Source of the DNA: Micromonospora sonchi
GTDB lineage: Bacteria; Actinomycetota; Actinomycetes; Mycobacteriales; Micromonosporaceae
Assembly: GCF_014646235.1 (NCBI RefSeq)
Contig: NZ_BMNB01000034.1
Location: 1 to 64,000, forward strand
DNA: 64,000 bases
Direction: 5' to 3'
Position 1 is the first letter of the stretch, and every line of letters begins with the position of its first letter. The notes beneath the pieces were generated by a model. That model searched no databases. It saw only the letters and a program-made list of their open reading frames with translations, and was not told where the DNA came from. A program made the translations under genes and the position numbers. This document shows, piece by piece, positions 57,054 through 64,000 of this stretch.

Positions 57054-59420
57054 GTGACAAGCAGCGTTGACGGCCGCAGGCACCCGGCGACAGCCGTGCC
57101 GGACGATGTCGACGGTGGTCCGTATCAGCGATGGCGCGATTCCGCGTTGCCGGTCGAGGAACGGGTGGCCGACCTGCTCGCCCGGATGACCATCGAGGAG
57201 AAGGTCGGTCAACTCCGGTCGATCTGGATCGGCGGATCAGCTACCGGCGACGACCTGGCGCCGCACCAGCACACCCTGGCCGACAAGACGCCGCCCTGGG
57301 AAGAGCTGATCGGCAGCGGGCTGGGTCATCTGACCCGGACGTTCGGCACCGCGCCGGTCACCGCCGAAGAGGGCAGCGCCACCCTGGCCCGGCGGCAGAC
57401 CGAGTTGATGGCCGCCAACCGGTTCGGCATCCCGGCGATCGCGCACGAGGAGTGCCTGACCGGCTTCATGACCCTGGGCGCGACGATCTTCCCCATACCG
57501 CTGGCATGGGGCGCCACGTTCGCCCCGAACCTGGTCGAGAGGATGGCGGCCGAGGTCGGCGCGAGCATGCGCGGAGTCGGCGTGCACCAGGGCCTTGCGC
57601 CGGTGCTGGACGTGACGCGCGACCTGCGATGGGGACGCGTCGAGGAGACCATCGGCGAGGACCCCTATCTGGTCGGCACGGTCGGCGCCGCGTATGTCCG
57701 CGGTCTCGAGTCGGCCGGCGTCATCGCGACGCTCAAACACTTCGCCGGATACTCGTCCGCCCGCGCCGGCCGCAACGCGGCGCCGGTGTCGATCGGGCCG
57801 CGAGAATTTTCGGACGTGCTCCTACCCCCGTTCGAAATGGCGGTACGCGACGCCGGGGCCCGCTCGGTGATGCCCTCGTATTCGGAGATCGACGGTGTGC
57901 CGACCACTGCCGACGCCGGCATCCTCACCGATCTGCTGCGGGACGAGTGGGGCTTCTCCGGCACAGTGATCTCCGACTACTACGCGGTGTCCTTCCTGGA
58001 GCTCCTGCACGGGGTGGTGGGCGAGCCGGCAGAGGCCGCCGCCCTCGCCTTGGCGGCAGGACTGGACGTGGAGCTTCCGGGCGCACGGTGCTTCGGGGCA
58101 CCCCTCGTCGAGGCGGTCGCCTCCGGAGTGGTGCCGGAAGGTCTGCTCGACCGGGCGGTCACCCGGGTGCTGCGGCAGAAGTGCGAGCTGGGCCTGCTGG
58201 ATCCGGAGTGGCGGCCGGACCCGGTCGCCGGTGACGCCGTCGACCTCAACTCACCTGAGGCCCAGGACCTGGCGCGGCAGATCGCCGAGGAGTCGGTCGT
58301 GCTGCTCAGCAACGGCGGCACGCTGCCGTTGCCCGCCGACGCGCGCATCGCTGTCGTCGGACCGCTCGCCGACGACAACGTCGGAATGCTGGGCTGCTAC
58401 GCCTTCCCGAGCCACCTCGGCCGCCAATATCCGGACCTGCCGGCGGGCGACCAGACCCGTACCTTCTGGGAGGCTCTTGGTACGGAACTGCCCGGCGCGC
58501 ACCTGACGCTCGCCGCCGGCTGCGGTGTGGACAGCCAGGATCGCACGGGGTTGGCCGCCGCACGGTCGGCCGCTGCCGAGGCCGACGTCTGCGTGGCCGT
58601 GCTCGGTGACCGGGCCGGCATGTTCGGCTCCGGCACCTCCGGCGAGGGCTGCGATGTCACCGACCTACACCTGCCGGGCATACAGGCGGAGTTGCTGGAC
58701 GCCCTGCTCGAAACCGGCAAGCCGGTCGTGCTGGTGCTCCTCTCCGGCCGTCCGTACGCGCTGGGCCGGTGGGCCGACCGGCTGGCCGCCATCGTCCAGG
58801 CGTTCTTTCCCGGCCAGGAGGGCGCTGGCGCGGTCGCTGGTGTCCTGTCCGGGCGGGTCTGCCCGAGCGGGCGTCTGCCCGTCAGCGTGCCGCGCGCGCC
58901 CGGTGGGCAGCCGGGCACCTACCTGACCCCGAAGCTCGGCATCCGCAACAAGGTCAGCAACATCGACCCGACCCCGCTGTTCCCGTTCGGGCATGGGCTG
59001 TCGTACACGACCTTCGAGTGGGACGCCGACGGCGACACGCCGGTGGAGATCGAGACCGACGGCACCCTCGCCATCGAGGTCACTGTCCGCAACGTCGGCG
59101 AGCGCGCCGGCGCCGAGGTGGTGCAGCTCTACCTACACGACCCGGTGGCGCAGGTGACGCGGCCGGTCGTCCAGCTGATCGGGTACGCCAAGGTGCTGCT
59201 CGAACCCGGCGAGGCACGCACCGTCAGGTTCCGGATGCACGCCGAACTCACCTCGTTCACCGGCCGGGCCGGCCACCGCATCGTGGAGCCGGGCGAGATC
59301 GAGCTGCGGCTGTCCGAATCCAGCGCCGAGCACCGTCACGTCATCCGGGCACGGCTGGTCGGACCGGAGCGGAAGGTCGGCCACGATCGGCACATGACCA
59401 CTGAGGTGACGATCGCGTAA
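57054..59420 (+). CDS. GH3 family beta-glucosidase-like glycoside hydrolase
   Basis: A 788-residue enzyme from a GTG. N-terminal TIM-barrel with GVHQGLAPVLDVTRDLRWG, ETIGEDPYLVG and KHFAGYS; the nucleophile is Asp308 in TVISDYYAV. The alpha/beta sandwich (about 410-640) and a fibronectin-like domain (about 680-770) follow, as in three-domain GH3s. No signal peptide, so cytoplasmic. Near a glycosyltransferase it could deglycosylate the operon's product, like antibiotic-reactivating beta-glucosidases of the DesR/OleR type, but those are secreted. General beta-glucoside use is the alternative. Confidence 0.9.
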   Translation: MTSSVDGRRHPATAVPDDVDGGPYQRWRDSALPVEERVADLLARMTIEEKVGQLRSIWIGGSATGDDLAPHQHTLADKTPPWEELIGSGLGHLTRTFGTAPVTAEEGSATLARRQTELMAANRFGIPAIAHEECLTGFMTLGATIFPIPLAWGATFAPNLVERMAAEVGASMRGVGVHQGLAPVLDVTRDLRWGRVEETIGEDPYLVGTVGAAYVRGLESAGVIATLKHFAGYSSARAGRNAAPVSIGPREFSDVLLPPFEMAVRDAGARSVMPSYSEIDGVPTTADAGILTDLLRDEWGFSGTVISDYYAVSFLELLHGVVGEPAEAAALALAAGLDVELPGARCFGAPLVEAVASGVVPEGLLDRAVTRVLRQKCELGLLDPEWRPDPVAGDAVDLNSPEAQDLARQIAEESVVLLSNGGTLPLPADARIAVVGPLADDNVGMLGCYAFPSHLGRQYPDLPAGDQTRTFWEALGTELPGAHLTLAAGCGVDSQDRTGLAAARSAAAEADVCVAVLGDRAGMFGSGTSGEGCDVTDLHLPGIQAELLDALLETGKPVVLVLLSGRPYALGRWADRLAAIVQAFFPGQEGAGAVAGVLSGRVCPSGRLPVSVPRAPGGQPGTYLTPKLGIRNKVSNIDPTPLFPFGHGLSYTTFEWDADGDTPVEIETDGTLAIEVTVRNVGERAGAEVVQLYLHDPVAQVTRPVVQLIGYAKVLLEPGEARTVRFRMHAELTSFTGRAGHRIVEPGEIELRLSESSAEHRHVIRARLVGPERKVGHDRHMTTEVTIA

Positions 59421-59436
59421 TCCCACGCTCGTCAAT

Positions 59437-59508
59437 GATCAAGGCGTCCTTCAAGTCGGTAGTAGTGGCCCCCAGGAAACGGGTGGGGACTTGAGGGGCG
59501 CCTTGATC
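59437..59508 (+). terminator. long hairpin after the GH3 gene
   Basis: The 21-nt arms 59437-59457 and 59488-59508 pair with two G-U positions; the left arm starts GATCAAGGCGTCC. The 30-nt loop has no further obvious structure. Lies 16 bp after the GH3 stop and 129 bp before the next start. Its stem shares GATCAAG with the hairpin at 35585. Confidence 0.65.
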
Positions 59509-59636
59509 GCGAGGCTTGTCGACGAGATGATCCAAGGTTCGGGGTGCCGATCGCACGCGACCCTCGACGGGACCCTGTTCGACGAGACATCCGAAAGATC
59601 TTTCCTCCCCGGGCATTCGTCTGCGACGATGCGAGC

Positions 59637-60683
59637 ATGGCGGTCAGCGCGACATCCGAGTCGACGACGCTCAACACCACAACGCCGCGCGAAGACGCGA
59701 TCGCGGTCATCTTCGGCGCCTGCCTCATAGCGGGCGCCATGGCCGACGGTTGGGCGCATGTCAACATCGTCGACACTCTGGAAGGCTTCTTCACCCCCTG
59801 GCACGGGCTGCTCTACGCGGGTTTCACCGCCAGCGCGGCCTGGATCTTCTGGCTCGCGTACCAGCGGCGCGACGCCTCACCCATCTGGTGGCGGGACGGC
59901 TGGCCCGCCGGATACCGGTTGGGCGCGTTGGGCGTACTGCTGTTCCTCGTCGGCGGCCTGGCCGACATGATGTGGCACGAGTTGCTGGGCGTCGAGGTGG
60001 GACTGGAAGCGACCTTCAGCCCCAGCCACATCGTGCTCGGCGTGGGCGCCGTGCTGATCGTGACGAGCCCGTTGCGGTCCTGGTGGGCGTCCGGCGGCGA
60101 TGGCCGGCGCGCGGCCAGCGGCCTGGCTTCGCTCGCGCTCGGCCCGATGGCCGCCACCATCCTGCTCATCCACTCGTCGGCGTTCGAGACGAGGGCACCC
60201 GTTACCCGGTACGTCGAAGACACCGGTCAGGCGTCCGGCCTCGACGCGCCCGAGCGCCTGTACGCGATCACCGGTGTCGGCAGCTATGTCGTCACCACGC
60301 TGCTGGTGCTGATCCCGGTACTCCTCGCGTACCGGTCCACTCGCACGGCCGGCGCGACGACCGCCGTGGTGGCCGGCGTCGCGCTGTTCAACATGGTGGT
60401 GTACGAGTTCCCCACCCCGCAGGTGCTCGGGGCGCTGCTGGCGCTCGTCGGAGCTGCCGTCGCGGACGCCACGCTGCTGCGGCTGGTCCGCGTCGATCGC
60501 TGGCGTCTGCCCGTCATCGGAGCCCTCGCGCCGGCGCTGGTCTGGTCGGGGCACCTGCTCGGCCTGCACCTGGCCGAGGGCCTGCGCTGGCCGCCGGAGA
60601 TGTGGACCGGCGTACCCGTGCTGACCGCACTGCTCGGCGCGCTGCTGGGCGTCCTCGCCGCCCGTCCCGTTCCCTCCTCCTGA
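59637..60683 (+). CDS. multi-helix membrane protein of unknown function
   Basis: A 348-residue protein with about nine predicted helices, from the ATG at 59637. The N-terminus is Thr/Ser-rich. His- and Trp-rich turns follow: GWAHVNI, FFTPWHGLLYAGF and DMMWHELLGVEVGLEATFSPSHIVLG. These patterned His residues suggest a metal or haem site, or an electron-transfer role, but no known family is recognised. It follows the GH3 gene and converges on the KAS operon; the two stops share one hairpin. Confidence 0.72.
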   Translation: MAVSATSESTTLNTTTPREDAIAVIFGACLIAGAMADGWAHVNIVDTLEGFFTPWHGLLYAGFTASAAWIFWLAYQRRDASPIWWRDGWPAGYRLGALGVLLFLVGGLADMMWHELLGVEVGLEATFSPSHIVLGVGAVLIVTSPLRSWWASGGDGRRAASGLASLALGPMAATILLIHSSAFETRAPVTRYVEDTGQASGLDAPERLYAITGVGSYVVTTLLVLIPVLLAYRSTRTAGATTAVVAGVALFNMVVYEFPTPQVLGALLALVGAAVADATLLRLVRVDRWRLPVIGALAPALVWSGHLLGLHLAEGLRWPPEMWTGVPVLTALLGALLGVLAARPVPSS

Positions 60684-60716
60684 CCGGGGCGCTCTCTACG
60701 TCGCGCGCCCCGGTCA
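60681..60716. terminator. bidirectional hairpin containing both stop codons
   Basis: TGACCGGGGCGC (60681-60692) and its exact inverse (60705-60716) flank a 12-nt loop. The left arm begins with the TGA of the plus-strand membrane protein; the right arm ends with the TCA that is the TGA of the minus-strand gene. Outer bases extend the stem with a 3-nt bulge. Confidence 0.75.
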
Positions 60717-61454
60717 GGAGGGACGCGGCCGGACGGCCAGTGGGCTCGCCGCTTGCCCTGGCCGGCCGCCGACGTATCCCAGCCGGATGCGCGCACCCCC
60801 GGACTGGATCTCGAAGGTGTCGCCCGGGGAGAGCCGGCCGTCCTGGAGTACGGCGTGCACCTCCGGCCAGCCCTCGCAGGCATTCCCGGAGACCGGGCCG
60901 GCCGCCCGCCAGTCGAGGACCATCAGTGGCCCGGTGTCGCCGAATCGGAGCGCGACGGCGGTGAGCCGTGCGGGCAGCCGGTCCGCGTCGACGAAGACCG
61001 GCTGGTGGGAGAGCAGGACCGTGGCACCGATCCCCGGACTCAGCCACCAGGACAGGAAGTCCAGCAACTCGCAGCCGGGGTTCGGGCCGAGGTGGGTCAG
61101 GGTCAGTTCCTCGGTCACCGGCCATGGCGCCTCGTGGATCAACCGGGGCAGCGTGGTGGCGAACGGGTCACGGTCGGGGGCGTCCTGGACGAGCAGGACC
61201 GGTTGCGGTGCCGCCGGCGCTCCGATCGCGTGGAGTGCCCGGTCGACGGGTTCGCTGCCGTCACGCGGACCGGCCAGCCGGCGCAGCCGGTGCGGCGGAA
61301 TCCCGGCCAGCTCGGCGACCGTACGCAACTGCGTCGTCATGGCCTCGTCGGTGACGGAGTCGTCGAACATCCCGGCCAGCTCGGGCACGCTGTCGACATA
61401 CGGCGGGTCGAACTCGTACGCCACCGACATGGATTGAACGAGCAGCTCAGCCAT
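60714..61454 (-). CDS. shortened thiolase-fold (KAS III-like) protein
   Basis: A 246-residue protein. Its middle fits the first half of a KAS III fold: GPNPGCELLDFLSWWL with a Cys in the nucleophile place, then ATVLLSH and VALRFGDTGPLMVLDW (the FGDGAGA strand). The end (LQDGRLSPGDTFEIQSG, RIRLGYV) matches the last KAS III strands. The catalytic His/Asn half is missing, so it cannot act alone. It overlaps the KAS III-like gene by 8 bp, suggesting a heterodimer partner. No gene of this kind is known to me by name. Confidence 0.55.
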   Translation of the reverse strand: MAELLVQSMSVAYEFDPPYVDSVPELAGMFDDSVTDEAMTTQLRTVAELAGIPPHRLRRLAGPRDGSEPVDRALHAIGAPAAPQPVLLVQDAPDRDPFATTLPRLIHEAPWPVTEELTLTHLGPNPGCELLDFLSWWLSPGIGATVLLSHQPVFVDADRLPARLTAVALRFGDTGPLMVLDWRAAGPVSGNACEGWPEVHAVLQDGRLSPGDTFEIQSGGARIRLGYVGGRPGQAASPLAVRPRPS

Positions 61455-62409
61455 CCGTCGTGTCCTCCTCCGGCGTCACTTCGACCACGGAGGCCTGAAA
61501 GTAGGCGCCCTGACCGATGGCGACCAGGACGCATCGGTCACCCGGCCGCAGCTGCCCGCCGCGGTCCATGTGCGCCAGCGACAGCAGTGCGTCCAGACCG
61601 AAGATGTGCCCCTGGTCGGCGAGCAGGTCCAGATGCACCTGGTCGATTCCAAGGTCCAGCTCACGGCAGATGGCCTGCCATACGAAGCGGTTGCACCGCG
61701 CCGGCAGGATCCAGTCGACATCGGACGGCACCAGCCCGCAGCCCGCCAGCGCCTCCCGGATCGCCCGCACCACGCCCTGCACGCTGCTCGCGCCGAACTC
61801 TCGGGCGTCCTCGTCCGACATGCGGAGGTTGTGATGGAAGCGGGTGTCGCGCGCCGCGGCGCCGGCCAGGTAGCGGTACCGGCCACGGCCGCGCCGCACG
61901 GTGAACGCCGCCGCGCCGTCACCACAGACCACGAAGCCCGGGATGACCCGCGAGGCACTTCCCAGGCTGCCCTGGTCGCCACCGAGGACCAGTACGGTCT
62001 CGTCGTCGGCGGCGCCCGGACGGCCCAGGTAGCGGGCGGCCAGCTCGATACTGCGCAGCACCGACGTGCAGGCGATTCCCGAGACGCCGTAGACGTTCGC
62101 CCCGGGCTGGTCAAGACCGGCGCGGAGCGCGGCGGCGAGTTCGCCGTCGTGACCGAACGGCTGCACCAGCAGGGTGTGCCCGTACAGCACCAGGCTGGTC
62201 AGACGCCCGTCGAGCGCCGCCCGGCCGGCGTCGACCAGCAGGTCCAGCAGCCGTTCCCCGTCGTCGAGGGTGGGACTGCTGCGCATTCCGTACACCCGGG
62301 TCATCAATCGGCGCTCCGTCCGCGGACGGCCGCTGCGTTCGAGGATCTCGTCGACCGGGTCGAGCCGGCGCGGCAGCCGGATCGTGACCCGCGACAAGGT
62401 GATCGTCAC
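61447..62409 (-). CDS. KAS III-like 3-oxoacyl-ACP synthase or acyltransferase
   Basis: A 320-residue thiolase-fold enzyme from the GTG at 62409, overlapping the ACP stop (GTGA). The nucleophile is Cys114 in GVSGIACTSVLRS; the GDGAAAF and IGQGAYFQASVV strands are present. The His of the usual HQAN motif appears as Ala in PARCNRFVW, and the GNT Asn as His in GHIFGLD, so the catalytic triad is altered. It may transfer an acyl group or condense with a non-malonyl partner, rather than start fatty acid synthesis. Confidence 0.82.
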   Translation of the reverse strand: MTITLSRVTIRLPRRLDPVDEILERSGRPRTERRLMTRVYGMRSSPTLDDGERLLDLLVDAGRAALDGRLTSLVLYGHTLLVQPFGHDGELAAALRAGLDQPGANVYGVSGIACTSVLRSIELAARYLGRPGAADDETVLVLGGDQGSLGSASRVIPGFVVCGDGAAAFTVRRGRGRYRYLAGAAARDTRFHHNLRMSDEDAREFGASSVQGVVRAIREALAGCGLVPSDVDWILPARCNRFVWQAICRELDLGIDQVHLDLLADQGHIFGLDALLSLAHMDRGGQLRPGDRCVLVAIGQGAYFQASVVEVTPEEDTTDG

Positions 62410-62675
62410 CGCAGGTCGACCGGTACCTTGGCGAACTGCTCGCAGACGTAGTCGGTGAGGCTGCCGACGGTGTGGAACACCTCGGCGTTCAACTCGGTCG
62501 GGTCGATCTCCAGGCCGATGGAGTCCTCGAGTCCGATCAGCAGTTCGAGGACGCTCGTCGAGTCGAGCGCGAGATCCTCGAACAGCCGGGTGCGTTCGTC
62601 GAACCCCGGCAGCTCGTGGTTGAGGACGGCTTCCAGGGAGACCCGGATCTGCTCCACGGTCCGTGCACGTTCCAT
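62406..62675 (-). CDS. stand-alone acyl carrier protein
   Basis: An 89-residue ACP. Helix II starts with the phosphopantetheine site LALDSTSVLELLIGLED, Ser39, with the flanking Asp of the DSL-type motif. Acidic and helical as usual. It lies between a condensation-domain gene and the KAS III-like gene and overlaps the latter by 4 bp. It is the expected shuttle for acyl groups in this operon and could also supply the alpha-oxoamine synthase. Confidence 0.9.
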   Translation of the reverse strand: MERARTVEQIRVSLEAVLNHELPGFDERTRLFEDLALDSTSVLELLIGLEDSIGLEIDPTELNAEVFHTVGSLTDYVCEQFAKVPVDLR

Positions 62676-62704
62676 GACTCCTCCGTCTTCCGGTTGCGTT
62701 GTGA

Positions 62705-64000
62705 CTAGCCCGCGGGGCGGTCCGAGCCGGCGGGCGTGAGCTGCCCGGCGAGCGCGCGCAGGGGCCGGATGCCGAGCAGGTCGGGCACCCGCAGCCCGAG
62801 CCAGCCCCGGTCGGCCAGCGCGGCGACGACGGCCGGCGCGCGCAACGCCCGGCCCCCGGCCACCACGTAGCTGTCCAGTGGGTCAACGACGTCCAGGCCG
62901 TTGACCGCGGCCACCGTCGCGACCAGGTCCGGCTCGCCGGCACCCGCCTGGTCCGCCGGTTGCGCGTGACGGTCGGCCGGAGGTACGCGGCATCCGTCGA
63001 CCCCGTCGAAGCCGACCTGCCGGGCGATCTCGCTCGTCGTCAGGTCGGTCGCCGGGTCGCCGTGCGCGTTCAGGATCTCCTCGTACCCGCGGAGGAAGCG
63101 CTCGACGGCCGCCCGGTCCAGCACCTCGCCGCTGGCCCGGAGGGCGACGGTGACGCCGTCCTGCCACTCGTACACGCGGAAGTACGAGTCCGCGCCGGAG
63201 CGCGCCCAGGCCGCTGGTGCACGGTTCCAGGTGAACCGGGATCGCCGGGCACCGCAGCCGCGCGGCGTGTAGGTGAGGAAGTTGACCTCCGCCTCGACCC
63301 GGACGGTCCGCCCGCGCCGGGTGCCCTCCAGCGCCATCAGCTCGACCATCTCGTCGTACGAGGTGACCAGGTGACCCTTGCTCCGGTCGAGCAGTTCGGC
63401 CACCTGACGGATCACCTTCGACATCGACGGGTCGCCAGACAGGTCCACGTTCATCAGCATCGGCGCGAACATGCTGGTCAGCACCGTGGCATCAGCTGAG
63501 GTGTCGCGGCGGCTGGTGAACAGCCAGTACGGCACCCGGTCGCCGCCGGTGCAGGCGGCCATCAGCAGCGCGTACGCGGACAGGTGCACCACGGAGGGCC
63601 ACACCTGGTAGCGGGCGGCGATCCGGCGGGCCGCGCCGAGCAGGCTCGGGGAGGTCAGGGATGCCGAGTAGGACTCGGTGACACCGGGGCGCCGCCGTTG
63701 CGCGTATACGTCCGCAGGCAGGTCCGCCACCTGGGCTCGCCAGTAGCCGAGGTCGGTCTCGCGCCGGGCGCCGTCCACGCCGGCCTCTCGGACCGCGAGG
63801 TCAGCCGGCTGGTCGCACACCGGGTCGAGTGTTGCCGGCCGCCCGGTCGCGGCCAGCAGTGCGGTGAGTTCGCCGTACAACGCCGTCGCGCTCCAGTCGT
63901 CCATCGCGATGTGCTGAAGGACGAGCACGAGTTGTCGCGGTACGTCGTCGACGGTCACCACGACCGCGCGGATCGGAGGTTCCGTGGTGAGGTCGAAGTC
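62705..64000 (-). CDS. NRPS condensation-domain protein with carrier-like tail, 5' end outside window
   Basis: About 431 residues are visible; the frame stays open to the edge (DFDLTTEPPIRAVV). The HHxxxDG motif appears as QHIAMDDWS: the catalytic second His and Asp are kept, the first His and Gly are changed. The C-terminal 75 residues look like a PCP (LDVVDPLDSYVVAGGRALRA, then GLRVPDLLGIRPLRALAGQL) but the phosphopantetheine Ser of GGxSL is Ala, so it cannot carry a thiolester. It may join the ACP-bound acyl chain to an amine or alcohol. Gene start lies to the right. Confidence 0.8.
   Translation of the reverse strand, partial: DFDLTTEPPIRAVVVTVDDVPRQLVLVLQHIAMDDWSATALYGELTALLAATGRPATLDPVCDQPADLAVREAGVDGARRETDLGYWRAQVADLPADVYAQRRRPGVTESYSASLTSPSLLGAARRIAARYQVWPSVVHLSAYALLMAACTGGDRVPYWLFTSRRDTSADATVLTSMFAPMLMNVDLSGDPSMSKVIRQVAELLDRSKGHLVTSYDEMVELMALEGTRRGRTVRVEAEVNFLTYTPRGCGARRSRFTWNRAPAAWARSGADSYFRVYEWQDGVTVALRASGEVLDRAAVERFLRGYEEILNAHGDPATDLTTSEIARQVGFDGVDGCRVPPADRHAQPADQAGAGEPDLVATVAAVNGLDVVDPLDSYVVAGGRALRAPAVVAALADRGWLGLRVPDLLGIRPLRALAGQLTPAGSDRPAG

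Overview
The window comes from a high-GC actinomycete, most probably Micromonosporaceae (Micromonospora or a close relative). Four things point there: third codon positions are almost all G/C; many starts are GTG; actinomycete-specific families are present (XRE/DUF5753 with DUF397, TIGR03086 proteins, SpoIIE/STAS partner-switching proteins, a LAL-type LuxR regulator); and paired GGAAGGGCCC..TTAAC dispersed repeats sit between genes. The genus call is an inference; no rRNA or tRNA gene is visible to test it. No CRISPR array, complete insertion sequence or prophage was seen. || Layout. 0-5.3 kb: a transglutaminase-like protein, an alpha/beta hydrolase, an AhpD-like/MarR divergent pair with a clear operator, and an XRE/DUF397 locus whose XRE gene carries one in-frame stop. 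5.4-11.8 kb: a tightly coupled minus-strand block encoding system II cytochrome c maturation (ccsB, resB, ccdA, a TlpA-like lipoprotein), a histidine phosphatase and hemL, so haem precursor supply sits beside haem attachment. 11.9-19.5 kb: a regulatory island with a STAS protein, a response regulator, a 1457-residue poly-HAMP hybrid kinase and a SpoIIE/RsbW fusion. 19.7-28 kb: an FAD-linked oxidase and oligopeptidase B diverge across a LexA-like box; then an ABC exporter with its PadR regulator, a TIGR03086 protein and an AraC regulator. 28.1-32.7 kb: a second partner-switching locus (response regulator-PP2C, kinase, RsbX-like protein, STAS) in which rsbT survives only as a 3' stub. 32.7-47.6 kb: transporters, MscL, an SOS-box small gene, a CPBP protease with a two-component system, BenE with an XRE-cupin regulator, small HTH genes, a collapsed LAL regulator, a PP2C phosphatase, a PadR-ABC operon, a beta-helix lipoprotein and an epimerase. 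|| 48.5-64 kb looks like specialised lipid metabolism. A seven-gene minus-strand operon encodes an alpha-oxoamine synthase, a UbiA prenyltransferase, an AIR-synthase/ThiL-like protein, an extended SDR, a diacylglycerol/sphingosine-kinase-like enzyme, a CrtX/MGT-like glycosyltransferase and an acyltransferase-3. Across a long AT-richer divergent region lies a GH3 beta-glucosidase and a membrane protein. A second minus-strand operon, cut by the right edge, encodes a condensation domain with a carrier-like tail lacking its serine, a stand-alone ACP, a KAS III-like protein with altered catalytic motifs and a shrunken thiolase-fold partner. Together these suggest an ACP-fed amino-ketone or aminolipid pathway with prenyl, glycosyl and acyl tailoring. 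The product cannot be read from the sequence; this region is the best candidate for an undescribed system. || All functional calls come from reading motifs and context by eye; no database search was run.
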